DNA from: Nipponacmea schrenckii
Lineage: Eukaryota > Mollusca > Gastropoda > Lottiidae
DNA length: 64,000 bases
Assembly (NCBI GenBank): GCA_030562195.1
Contig: JAUJPP010000011.1
Coordinates: forward strand, 6,820,001 to 6,884,000
Direction of reading: 5' to 3'
Shown here: one piece after another, positions 49,801 to 60,459 of the stretch
Numbering within the stretch: the first letter of the stretch is position 1
How the letters are laid out: the number at the start of each line of letters is the position of its first letter
Notes under the pieces: generated by a model
The model's input: the letters and a program-made list of their open reading frames with translations, nothing else
Databases searched by the model: none
Told to the model about the DNA's origin: nothing
Program-made: the position numbers and the translations under genes

Positions 49801-51679
49801 GAATATACATCAGTTACAACCTAGTAGAATAAGTTCTTATTTGCTACCCTAATTATAGAACTTAAAGTTAAACGCTTCTGATATTCATTATTTGTAAGAA
49901 TTCCTTATGGAACATATTTAGAAGTTAAACCTTGACGTCTTAGATAAAGATAAAGTCAATGGAATCTTACATTAAGTTATACCTTGACTCTTTTTTAAAT
50001 AGTGTATCTGTGAACTTAATATTAAACCTTGATTCTTTTTGTAATAGTTTGAACTCATAAAGTTAAATCAGTTTGACCCGTTTCTATACAATTACGCGTT
50101 TAATTTATTTAATATACTTACAGCAATTTTAATATTAAAGTTAAACCTTGACGTCTTTTTGTAATAGTTATGGAACTTAAAGTTAAACCTTGACGTCTTT
50201 TTGTAATAGTTATGGAACTTAAAGTTAAACCTTGACGTCTTTTTGTAATAGTTATGGAACTTAAAGTTAAACCTTGACGTCTTTTTGTAATAGTTATGGA
50301 ACTTAAAGTTAAACCTTGACGTCTTTTTGTAATAGTTATGGAACTTAAAGTTAAACCTTGACGTCTTTTTGTAATAGTTATGGAACTTAAAGTTAAACCT
50401 TGATGTCTTTTTGTAATAGTTATGGAACTTAAAGTTAAACCTTGACGTCTTTTTGTAATAGTTATGGAACTTAAAGTTAAACCTTGATGTCTTTTTGTAA
50501 TAGTTATGGAACTTAAAGTTAAACCTTGATGTCTTTTTGTAATAGTTATGGAACTTAAAGTTAAACCTTGATGTCTTTTTGTAATAGTTATGGAACTTAA
50601 AGTTAAACCTTGACGTCTTTTTGTAATAGTTATGGAACTTAAAGTTAAACCTTGATGTCTTTTTTGTAATAGTTATGGAACTTAAAGTTAAACCTTGATG
50701 TCTTTTTTGTAATAGTTATGGAACTTAAAGTTAAACCTTGATGTCTTTTTTGATAGTAATGGTGTTTAAAAAGTAACGGTACGATTAATATAAACTTACA
50801 GATGCGTTCAAGAACACTTTTCGCAAAAATTTGGTGTAAAGTGTTCATATATTTGAGCACAAAAATTTTAAGGTTGTGATAATTGTGGAACTCAATGAGA
50901 CTCAAAGCTGTTGTTGGATTGTTTGGTAGTATGAAGAAACAAACTTACCATGATATAAAATTGCATGTGAAAATGCGTCGGAGTGGTTATCATGTTCTGG
51001 AAAACACATTCATGTTGAGATCCGTTGCCATGATATCTGTAATTCCCCTTTTTATTAATAGATCATGGAATTCCCATTGCTATTATTAGACCATGCAATT
51101 CCAATTGCTATTAATACATCATGGAATTATCATCGCTGAAAAGACATCATGAAATAACAACTACCAATGAAGGATTCTAAACTCACAGATTTAGTCATTT
51201 CCAGCATTCATTCACACTTCACATGGAATCTATTTTCAGGAGTCCAAGATCTCCCACCTACCAGGAGCCTGAAGCTGTTACCACGACGTTCTCTGTCTCT
51301 GCTACGTGGAGTGGAACTCAGAAACGATCATTTGATCATCAAAACTCGAGGCCTGTACCTGATTTACAGTCAGATCTATTTTAAGGTCATTCAGGGGACC
51401 AATTGGCCATTGGATTTGAATTTACTCTGTCATATTGTAGAAAGATACAATAGACGAATACCAAACGACGGAATAGAGAAACTCCTACAGAATATGTACA
51501 CCCTACCCAAGAGAGACCAACCCGGCAACACCATGTTTGATTTCCACACTAGTTATATTTCTGGTGTGTTTGAGTTGGAGGTCAATGATGAGGTGTATGT
51601 CAGAGCCTCGTTAGAAGATGTTGTATCGAGGTACCCCACCCTCAACTATATTGGGCTGGTTAAACTAGAGAATCAATGA
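43803..51679 (+). CDS. TNF-superfamily ligand, paralogue B
   Basis: Coding exons 43803-44135, 45679-45745, 46672-46791 and 51240-51679, all GT-AG, phases 0, 1, 1; total 960 bp, 319 residues. Exon lengths 1-3 equal those of TNF-A exactly. The product is a type II membrane ligand: a cytosolic N-terminus with SEKGDG (shared with TNF-A), a hydrophobic span near residues 42-62 (VSFVLILILCIVTLAI), a cysteine-containing stalk, and a TNF-homology domain beginning SPVAAHVLVA and ending IGLVKLENQ. The first ATG after the 5' acceptor was chosen as start; it aligns with the TNF-A start. Exon 1 is clearly diverged from TNF-A, whereas most of exon 4 is nearly identical. Intron 1 holds a 32-bp array, intron 2 an AT-rich array, and intron 3 two 42-bp arrays. 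A receptor-like gene converges on it from the right. Confidence 0.88.
44170..45575. repeat. ~32-bp minisatellite in TNF-B intron 1 (GGGGTAGAGCATGGCAAAGT)
   Basis: About 43 units with frequent indels; the unit is purine-rich on the plus strand, with AGAGAACAGGGGGTAGAGC repeated. It starts just past the exon 1 donor (GTAAG at 44136) and ends about 100 bp before exon 2. Confidence 0.9.
45990..46412. repeat. ~31-bp AT-rich minisatellite in TNF-B intron 2
   Basis: Units combine TCTATATATATCTATTCTAT with ATCCTCGAA; about 13 units of slightly different lengths. Confidence 0.85.
46768..49695 (+). repeat. 42-bp splice-junction minisatellite, about 70 units (TNF-B)
   Basis: The array begins in the last codons of exon 3 and fills most of intron 3. 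Intact units carry TTACTAC, a pyrimidine-rich stretch, CCTCAG and GTAAGTAT. Units are almost identical up to about 48470; beyond that, single-base indels become dense (for example 48580-48900), then order returns near 49370. One early unit near 47040 has lost AG (CCTCAAGTAAG), which ends read-through. Confidence 0.9.
49700..50760. repeat. Second 42-bp minisatellite in TNF-B intron 3 (AAAGTTAAACCTTGACGTCT)
   Basis: From about 50120, some 15 nearly identical 42-bp units, with a CG/TG exchange at GACGTC/GATGTC; the last few units gain one T. A degenerate precursor region (49700-50120) contains single cores such as TTAAACCTTGA. The unit is unrelated in sequence to the splice-junction repeat although the period is the same. 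Confidence 0.88.
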
Positions 51680-53060
51680 CTTTTTATTTCCAGTAACACT
51701 GGTTATATTAGTAACACTGGTTGCATTTGTAGCACTAGTTACATTAGTAACACTGGAATATTTGTACATGATAGCTTTCTATTTGAAACAATCAACCGTT
51801 CTGTTCACATTTCAAATTACCTTGGGGGACATTGGAAGTATATGGGTTGTATGGGTGTAGTGTTGAAGGTAGTATCTTTGCTACAGAAATCAACGTATGT
51901 CATTAGTCTCTTCATCACTGCATCCTTTCTCATCTATGGCTCCGAGTGCTCTTCACCAGCCGCAACCCGGAAACCGCGGTGGCTCCGCGGGCTAAATTAG
52001 ATGAGGGGCGCGCACTTGGTAAAAAGAAATTCTTATAACCAATGGCGTTACTACATTTCTTTCAAAATCAAACCTGTTCTAAAAAAATTGTTTCGCCCTC
52101 AAATTAAGTTGATATTCAAAGTCGTGGAATAAAACTGTTATTTAACTCTGTGGTGACGTAACACAAAAGTCATGATGATTCTGAGATGAAGTGTTATTGA
52201 TGAAGGTTTATAGTTTTTTTTCTGTCAATGTTTCATTGTCAGTATTATATTATAATATATGTTTTTTTTCTTGGCAGCTTTTTGATATTGTATAACATAT
52301 ACGTATCATATAATTATAATAAAATATATACCTAATGTATTTTAATTCCAAGGACCGAGGGATGTTCGCATCTCAAGAAGAACGATTAATAAACGGTTTT
52401 GAGTAACCAGCTGGACCACCGCTTCCCTCATATGGTACTACTTTAAATTCAGTCTTACTTTGGGGAATACAAAGCCGGAACACTCGTAACTCGTAAAAAT
52501 AGTGTGAAATATAATTTATTGTGGTCTGATTTTAATCGCCACGAATTGTCATGTGGGAGCAGCGACAATTCAATTATACTCTTCCAGAAATTACAGAAAC
52601 TACAGGCGATCAATCTGAATGTCAATGTCACAAACAGAGGTTGAAGGTATCCCCGACACACATTTAAGTCTAGAAAATCCCTTTCATATCCCATACCCTG
52701 GCGTTATCGTGTAATAATCCCCAAGCTTATTGGATAGGTGATATTGAGAGGACATAAAGTGTCCCAATGGAAAAGTATCTGAGAGAATCATGGTGACTCA
52801 CATTGTACATACAAAGAAAGGTCACATTCTCTGCTGATAGTAAATCCTCGATAGTTGAAGATTCAATTGAAACACTTAATTTGGATCAGAAACGCATTTT
52901 ATCGTGTTATATTTAAAGCAGCATATGCAATGTTTATATTTTTTTTTCTTTGCTAAATTGTAAATGTTATGCTACCATTTTATATCTAATTTACCACGAA
53001 TTTTCTAAACAGGAATGTTTTAATAGAAAAAAAAGAATGGAAATTATATTTGCTGCTCAT
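51680..53060. other. TNF-B 3' flank, no further gene seen
   Basis: Contains AATAAA at 52128-52133 and 52318-52323, either of which could end the TNF-B transcript. There is a short GC-rich patch near 51955-52010 (GCAACCCGGAAACCGCGGTG). No exon of the converging receptor gene was recognised here. Confidence 0.4.
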
Positions 53061-53068
53061 AATTCGAG

Positions 53069-53245
53069 AAGGATATGGCAGGGGGCTTTGACATCAAATG
53101 GGAAATATGGGGTAATATTTATCAAGTGTCCCATCAGTCAGAGAGGAAAAAACATGAATGTACACAGATGGCTTTCATGATTTCTATAACTGAACATTCT
53201 GTCATCGAAATTTAACTGTTACCATTTATGTCAGAAGTCATTATG
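53069..53245. repeat. Direct repeat pair (first copy)
   Basis: GGATATGGCAGGGGGCT through TCATCGAAATTTAACTGTT recurs at about 53581-53757 with small changes. It carries CATCAAATGGGAAATATGGG in both copies. No coding function seen. Confidence 0.75.
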
Positions 53246-53580
53246 TATCAATATTGACCATCTTGATCCCACCAGATTGACAATAACAGACAACACTGTT
53301 TCGGTTTTTACATGTCAAGGCCATGATTTGTTTGGTATGTGTTTTCAAGAAAGATACAAATATGGCTAAATTACTGGTTTTTGGCGATATATGCAATTTA
53401 TTTTTTTTTTTTACAAAAATTTGATTTTGTGGCTAATTATAGTGAAAATCGCCAGTTTACCAAATTTTATGCATAAAAACAATGTATCAAAAATGTATCC
53501 TCCACATGCTTTGAATAAAATGGATGCCTTAAGAGAAGAAAACTGGCAAATATATCTATTTTGGCCTCTAACTATACCTG

Positions 53581-53757
53581 CAGGATATGGCAGGTGGCTA
53601 GGAGTAGGACATCAAATGGGAAATATGGGGTAATATCTATCAAGTGTCCCATCAGTCAGAGAAGAAAGAACATAATTGTACACAGATTGGCTTTCATGAT
53701 TTCTATAACTGAATATTTCGTTCTGTCATCGAAATTTAACTGTTCCTATTTGTGTCA
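53581..53757. repeat. Direct repeat pair (second copy)
   Basis: Counterpart of 53069-53245 in the same orientation, about 511 bp away. The unit ends shortly before the next repeat pair at 53777. Confidence 0.75.
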
Positions 53758-53776
53758 TAACTCATGATGTGTCACA

Positions 53777-54005
53777 AAATAAATCAAGTACTAGCGATCA
53801 TATTAATTTCACATGAGGAATTATATCAATCATACATGAGTAGCCTAAGTATTTCATGCTGAAAAGTGATAAAAGGTGTCTAGAGGAGTAAGTATTTTAT
53901 ATGAAGTTGTACCAGGTGTCTAGAAGAGTAAGCATACCATGTATGGCACCACACCCGTTATAGTTGCCTAATATTCAGAACACGCACTGCAGAATGTGTC
54001 AACTG
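53777..54005. repeat. Direct repeat flanking the virus-like segment, left
   Basis: About 230 bp; matches 54833-55075 at an offset of 1056 bp (shared CATGAGGAATTATATCAATC, CATACATGAGTAGCCTAAGT, CAAGCATACCATGTATGGC with minor changes). Confidence 0.8.
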
Positions 54006-54321
54006 ACAATTTTAAATGTTCAAGGGACGTAACTGATGAAAATATTTATTTCCGATTTCAATATTAAAGGGACGTTACTGATGGAAGTACATTTTTTCCG
54101 AATGAAAGAGGGAAGCTAATCACATTATGATACGAAAACTGTTGCAAACGTCCAAGTTCATACGTAAAGGTCACAATGATAATATAATTTATTCCAATCA
54201 TCATATTCATGTACCAAACACTTCGAAGCCTAGTTCTTGACGTCATTTTACTCTAAAGGAGTACTAAGATGACGTTATGTGACTGTTAGGTGCTTAGCAA
54301 CGTTTAAACTTCATTTTCAAG

Positions 54322-54836
54322 ATGGCATACCCCCGAAGAAGACGTGCATTCGGAAAGGACAGAAAACGGCGATTTTTTCGTAGACGAAGAACCCATTATC
54401 GTCGTAAACGAGCATCCCACAAACGTAGACCACGTAGTAGAATGAACTTCATACAGAAGTGTATAAAAGAGTTGTTCATTCTGAGCATAATGGCGACCAC
54501 GCCTTTACTATACCATCTAGTGGTGTTTACTCATCAAATTGATGTTGGAGCTTCCCTATGCTCATAACTGGGCCTATGAAGTATCAGATTAGATCTAGTG
54601 GCTATATGTCTTAATTTGCTGAGGTTCGAATCCGTCATGTTACTCTCGTTTATTTGAAGAAGGAACCTGTTATATATATCCTGTGACTACTAATACTCAA
54701 GTTAGAATGATTCGTGCCTATGATCCAGATTGCAGAGGAAGAGTGATGAGTGTCGAGAATCAGAATTGTTGTCCAAATACCAAGGACCATTTGATTAATG
54801 GCAACCGGAAGTACAACTCTTCATGTGTAAAAAAAT
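54322..54836 (+). pseudogene. Decayed capsid-like frame of a circular ssDNA (circo-like) virus
   Basis: The frame starts with ATG and encodes MAYPRRRR; its first 41 residues contain 18 Arg and 4 Lys, written with five different Arg codons, so this is not a simple repeat. An arginine-rich start of this form is typical of circovirus and cyclovirus capsids, where it binds DNA and directs nuclear entry. The frame runs to 54567, then is broken: short open pieces in two other frames follow (about 54620-54690 and 54690-54836), the last containing YDPD. At least two frame changes and internal stops mean it cannot be made. No replication-protein sequence or nonanucleotide origin was found. The assignment rests on composition and weak motifs only. 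Confidence 0.45.
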
Positions 54837-55075
54837 AAATCAAGTATTAGCGATCATATTAATTTCACATGAGGAATTATATCAATCATACATGAGTAGC
54901 CTAAGTATTTCTTACTGAAAAGTGATAAAAAGTGTCTAGAGTAGTACGTATTTTATATTGTTAAGTAGTACCAGGTGTCTAGAAGAGCAAGCATACCATG
55001 TATGGCGCCACACTCGTTATAGTTGCTTAATATACACAACACGCACTACAGAATGGAAAGGAATGTGCCAACTGA
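54833..55075. repeat. Direct repeat flanking the virus-like segment, right
   Basis: Second copy of 53777-54005. It begins at the last codons of the virus-like frame. Confidence 0.8.
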
Positions 55076-55149
55076 AGACAAAGCGACAATTTCAATGCTT
55101 TATTTTTTTAAAGTGATACGCCATATTAAAAATTTACGTTTTTACGTTC

Positions 55150-56080
55150 AAAATGGGTGCGTCAATAAAATACGGATTCCGTAATCCGTCTTTTATTAAT
55201 CTGCAGAATCCGTCTTTTATTAATGTCATGACCGGCGTTAATAAAAGACGGATTCCGCGGATTCCGTCTATTATTTTTGTCGTGTCACATAATCCGCGGA
55301 TTATCCGCCGAATTAAAAAAAAACAGGCCTCTACGCCGTGGCTATAATCCGCAGAATCCGCGGATTTTTTTAAAAAGCAGTCCTCTGGTGTAAATGATGT
55401 CGAGAACTAAATACATATGTACATAACAAACTATGCATAAAGAATAGGCAAAAGGCGACGAACCAATGATGTTTTATAGACGAAGCATTAGCCTGCTCCC
55501 CGACGAGCAACCCGCACAGTAGCCTACGGCTAAAAGTAGGTCAAACGGGCATAGTTTTGGTTTTGAATGCCAGGGAAAAGGGCGTCCGATTTCCCAGCGC
55601 TCAAATATCAAAACCGTGCCCGCCTTTGCACGTTCTGCGTGCCATATATTATGTCCGTGGGTACCACTGGCCACCGAATGTTGTCGACCTACGTTTCGCC
55701 GTACTGTGCGAGTTGCTTTCTCGGGGACCATGCTAATGCTACGTCTGTAGGCCTACACATCATTGGGCCAGGTTCGATAGGAGGCCAAACTTTAAGACCT
55801 AAACGTAACAACCGTAATGACGGGCCTTTGCCTATTATTTATGTATAGTTTGTTATTTACATAGGTATCTAGTTCTCGACATCAGGTATACTACAGGACT
55901 TTATTCTTTTTTTCAATCCGCGGATTATAGTCAAGGCGTTACTTGTATACGGGTATATAGTTACCCGTAGAGGCCTGCATTTTTAAAATCGTCGGATAAT
56001 CCGCGGGTTATGTGTCACGACATTAATTAAAGATGGACATGACAGTAATAAGAGACGGATTAAATCGGATTTGCGTGATG
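55150..56080. mobile_element. Second foldback element (~0.9 kb)
   Basis: The left arm contains AAAAGACGGATTCCGCGGAT and CACATAATCCGCGGATTATC, then TCGAGAACTAAATACATATG. The right arm contains the reverse complements in reverse order: ACATAGGTATCTAGTTCTCG near 55860, then AATCCGCGGATTATAG and GATAATCCGCGGGTTATGTG. The centre (about 55470-55810) is GC-richer and unmatched. The arms are studded with the palindrome ATCCGCGGAT. There is no transposase. Confidence 0.75.
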
Positions 56081-56240
56081 TATGCTTATTTTGTAAGTTC
56101 GTTCGATTGCGCAAGAAACTCACGACGCCGATTATTGAATTTCGATTTTGCCTTTTTTGCAACATCCGGTTGATTTTTTTTTTCAAAGTTGGAAGGCTTA
56201 TATCTCGTGACCTCGACCTTTGATAACCTGGACCTTTAGT

Positions 56241-56253
56241 AGGTCAAAGGTCA
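56241..56253 (+). promoter_or_regulatory. AGGTCA direct repeat with 1-bp spacing (DR1-like)
   Basis: AGGTCAAAGGTCA followed three bases later by TGACCT. DR1 is the classical RXR/HNF4-type nuclear-receptor site. Similar TGACCTTGACCTT text at 20698 suggests it may just be part of a dispersed repeat. Confidence 0.25.
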
Positions 56254-56259
56254 TTGACC

Positions 56260-56930
56260 TTGGCTATCAATTGTTACTTTGACATTGGACCTCCGACGTC
56301 TACGTCAACAGTTATATAGCTGCCCGAAAACAGCAATATTCACAACTTAGGATTGCCCTTGAGTGTGACCTAATTAATTTAGAGGTATTTTCCCTAGATT
56401 CTTAACGATGAATAACAAAAGTTTTATATATACATGTATATTATATATATCGTGTTCAGATTTGTACCGTGAATATAAATTTTGAATGTGATAAGATTCA
56501 CGAAAAAAAAAAAAAAAAAAAAGAAAGAAGGCCGTGGCACATTCGGATAAACTTCCAATGTACCAATTAATTGGTTCAGCGAATTACGTCTGTAGGAAAT
56601 AAGGAAAAACCTCATTGCTTTAACCAGTTTATTCTAAAAAAAATCAGATGTTTCGGCCTGTTCGTTGCAATTCGCGACATTATCAAAGTCCCACTCTGTG
56701 CCACGAGTGGCTCTAGTTAATATTTTCTATAGTACTCTGATTATGTTCATACTACACAGTGATTGCAATGTTTTAGGAAAAGTTTTGCCTCATAACTTAG
56801 AACTCTGCCCTTGTTTCTGTGGCTTCATTTACCCCCAATATTAGATCTGAGGATGGTTGACGAAAGCCTGTACCATAGCATTTCTCCCTAACACATATTT
56901 TGGGAGGCGATGTGTTTATGCTTCTGTTAT
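56260..56930. other. Stretch without recognisable gene
   Basis: Contains an A-run at about 56503-56521 and the dispersed motif CCCACTCTGTGCCACGAGTG (about 56691-56710), also seen in variant form at 8851. Confidence 0.5.
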
Positions 56931-56937
56931 GCTTCTG

Positions 56938-56943
56938 TTTATT
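56938..56943 (-). terminator. Possible polyadenylation signal of the receptor-like gene
   Basis: AATAAA on the minus strand, about 60 bp downstream of the proposed TGA at 57003-57001. Its position fits a short 3' untranslated region. Confidence 0.35.
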
Positions 56944-57000
56944 GACTCACATCTATGACCGTCAGTTGTAGAGAATCGCATTCCAGAAATATTACAGTGT

Positions 57001-59418
57001 TCAAACTGAAAAACAAAGAAGTATTGCTAGTTTCGACCTTAAATGAATGAGATAGAGTAGAAACAGAATGCTTTAAGGGGCGTATCTAAAACAGACAGAA
57101 TGGTTCAAGGGGCGTATCTAGAGTAGACAGAATGCATTAAGGGTCGTATCTTAACTAGACAGAATACATCAAAGGGCGTATCTAAAACATGTAAAGTATC
57201 TAAAGTATGTAACAAGGGGTGTTTCTAGAGTAGACATAGTATGCATTAAGGGGGTTTCCCCAGAGTAGACATAGAGCCCATCAAGGGGCGTGTCTAAAAC
57301 AGACAGAATGCATCAAGGGGCGTATCTAAAATAGACAGAATGCATCAAGGGCGTATCTAGTGTAGACATAGTATGTACCGAGGGGTGTTCCTAGAGTAGA
57401 CATAAAGTCCGTCTTAAACAGATGGAATGCATCAAGGGACATATTTAAACACGTGGAATGCTTCAATACGTACCCAGAGTACTTCCTTCTTGTTGATTCG
57501 GTATTTCATTTGTTTCACTTTCAACCATTGGATCCGTCTCCTCTGTTTCTGGAAATACATAAAATAAATAAAATACATGCTAAACTACTCTAAATTGAAA
57601 ACTTTTGAATGTATGAAAATTAAATCATTCGCAATACGGGCTACAATCCTAGCCTTCTAACTTATCGAGAATTTTTAAAATCTACCATTAAACAACTAGT
57701 ATGCTTGTTAAAGATCCCTCGACTAAAGGAAATCACAAAAATAGGCGAAATAGTAGGGTGTCAAACTCCATTCATTTCATATCATATTATAAACAACCGT
57801 TATGATAATCAGTTAATAGTCTAAACTGGCATTGTATAAATGTTTTGTCATTCACGTTTGAATGAGTATACAATATAGTCCTTTGCCGAGTCTTTCCTTA
57901 AAGTTTCGCCACTCGTTTGACCAATATATTGAGCTATAATGTTTAGCTAATCAGTAATATCATCGTCGAAATTTGAAAAATCAATAAAACTCACCTCTAA
58001 AACCACACTTATGGTTTCTCCTCATATAAAACAAAAAGCCCAAAACAGCAATTACACAAAAAACAGCTATCCCCACACCAACAACTATTCCCGCAACTTT
58101 ACTTTGTCGGTCATCATATTGTTCTGTGAAAATTAGAAAATAAATATTGGACCGAGACTATAAAGTTTAAAAGTTAAATTGCTCCATGAAATTACTTGCT
58201 CACTTCACTACTCAGTCGCCATCAAGAGTCCAGTCATTTCACTGTTGGTAAACTAATGTAGGCGTAATAATAAACGAATAACTATCATGTTTTGGTGTTA
58301 ACATCACAATTACTTTAGTTATGTAACGATATAAAGGTGTGTGTGTGATCATATACGCTATATACTCAAAGACATTTCAGCAAGATTTCTGATGCAGTGT
58401 AATGGATAAAGTATTAAATAGAAGAATGAAATGGAAGAAACGAATATTGAAACATCCACGTCTGTTACTTACCTCGTTTAATATGAGATGGTTCACATTT
58501 CCTACAACTTGCTATACATTCAGTGTCCATTTCTCGCGTACAGTTCTTCTTTGTTATTCGACCAGTTTGACTGCAGTTTTTACACTTTCTACATATTTCA
58601 GAAGAACTAAGACTAGAAAAATAATAACCCTCTTCACAAGCAACGCACTGTGATTGTTGGTATTGGCTAGTGCAGTGATATTTTACTTTATGTCCTCTTG
58701 GACACTTGGCACATGGAATATTATTATGATAGTAAAACACATCTTCTATCTGAAAATATATCACTGACGTTAAATATCAAAGTAAACACCGAATTGAATG
58801 GAATCGAATGATAAAACATTAGAAAATTCATCAATTTGAAAAGTACCATTGTGTACACCAAGACAGACTTCTTCTTTCTTCAAACATACATGGATTGGCT
58901 TTATCAAAAGGATTTAGTGTAGGAAATTAAACTACGATATGTTTTGGGCAAGAACTGCCTGTGAAGTATTACTATTCAACGTATACACACCCCTTCAACA
59001 ATGAATATATGAAAAGTTAACAGCAAGAGGTAAACCAACAGGTCCATTCAAATCTGTGACGGCACATGTATATCTGAAATTATATCCAATAGACGTCTAT
59101 TGTGAGATTCTTTTAAAGTCTATAACATACCTACTGAAACTTGTAAGAAACATATTTAGAAGTCAGGGTTGGGAATAAGCTGTTCAATAATTGTAAATTA
59201 TCAGTATCTACGTAAATTTCTGTATCAAATACATCTAGTTAATTTCTCATGTTCCACATTTTTGTCAATCAAACATTTTTTATGATATTAGCAAAATTAT
59301 AATGAAGGTTTACAGAAGAAAACATTTAACATACCTGCAGATAGTAAGGCGTCTTATGAAGGTAGTATTTAGGTGTTAAATAAATGATATATTTCTTGTA
59401 TAGATTGAGTATTGAGCT
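57001..59418 (-). CDS. TNF-receptor-superfamily-like membrane protein (5' end incomplete)
   Basis: Proposed exons on the minus strand: 59418-59335, 58749-58473, 58123-57995, 57548-57474, and the start of a last exon, 57005-57001. Phases 0, 1, 1, 1 agree throughout. The second exon encodes cysteine-rich repeats: CAKCPRGH near its start, then CRKCKNC and REMDTECIASCRKC, the TNFR pattern that binds TNF ligands outside the cell. The third encodes one membrane span (VAGIVVGVGIAVFCVIAVLG) followed by basic YMRR. The fourth encodes an acidic tail piece (TEETDPMVESETNE). If the last acceptor is used, a TGA follows at once, giving a tail of about 35 residues without death domain. The signal-peptide exon was not found. 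The first and last exons are less certain than the middle three. Confidence 0.75.
57049..57465. repeat. ~32-bp minisatellite in the receptor-like gene (GACAGAATGCATCAAGGGGC)
   Basis: About 12 irregular units in the proposed last intron (57006-57473), with variants in which ATAGTATGYA replaces GAATGCA. It ends within 10 bp of the donor of the 57548-57474 exon. Confidence 0.8.
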
Positions 59419-60380
59419 CTAACAACAATTAAATACTATACGTTAATAATCCTTTATGTTTCAATCTAATTGTAATGTATTTTTCCATAACAGTAATAGT
59501 ATATAGTTATATTGTATTATCAAATAATGCAATAGGGGTATTGTTAGATGTTCTATAATAAGACCCTGTCATAAACTGACAAAATGAATAGCGTAAGCCC
59601 ACGTTTTAAGAAGCGCTGATACACGTTTAACTACGATATGTTTGAATAACATGTAACGTCGTCTTATATTATATAGAACGTTTCGATTACTCAGATACAC
59701 TTACATTTACGACTTAAACGAATCAGTGCCCTTATGACGATTTGTCCAGCGTAGATAACGCTAGAAGAATATCTTTGACGTACATTCAGTATACTTGGCA
59801 TATACGTCGCTTTATCAGACCAGATTTCACCTCTTACTAACTGGAAAGTGCAGAAATACATTCGACGGTAGTGGCTTGCCAAATGTGCCCGACCAGAGTC
59901 GAATACTGCGTATGCAGTGGGTGGGTGCTGAGGCTAGGCTAGGCCTAGATTAGGAAATAGGCTTGAATACCCACCAAAACGGTCACAATTATTTTAATTC
60001 TAATTACAGTTTAAACGATAGATCAACCAAAATAGTAACAAATGTATTCTTGTTGATTTGGTGATTGTGTTGTTTTGGCTATCTTTTTCTCTCAATCTGC
60101 AAGCTTATGAATATTCATGAGAATTAACTTTTAAAGATTCACTAACAACAATGATTCCACAACTGTATAAATCTGACCTATCATTGGATAAGCTTACATC
60201 ACAAAAACAAATTGATCTCTGCCAGACTGTAGCAATGAGTAGCTCCATTCTGTTCGTCCGTAGCCTAGTTATGTATGACCTGAATATTATTCCGAATATT
60301 AGATCTAAATGAGTCGGACCGTGAATGTGATCAATACCCTTCCGATGAACAGCCACTGCCTCTGATTTTGAGGACATTGA
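59419..60380. other. Flank of the receptor-like gene, no certain exon
   Basis: A minus-strand ATG-led segment near 59882-59697 ends in a GTAAGT donor but encodes no signal peptide; it could be an untranslated first exon. Local GGCTAGGCTAGGCCTAG (59932-59948) is a short GC-rich feature. Nothing else is recognised. Confidence 0.3.
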
Positions 60381-60459
60381 GTCTTTTATTGTACCAGAAA
60401 ATACTGCAGATAAAAGAAAATTCCTTGTGTTTTAATCCTTCATTGTTAATTTGTTTAGG

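Noticed and set aside
52455..52694. 79-codon minus-strand frame as a possible receptor cytoplasmic exon
   Set aside because: No death-domain pattern and no phase-1 acceptor that I could place; composition looks random.
54616..54640. GGTTCGAATCC at 54624-54634, a perfect Pol III B box, considered as a tRNA or SINE
   Set aside because: No A box at the right distance and no cloverleaf; it falls in a possible coding piece of the virus-like frame.
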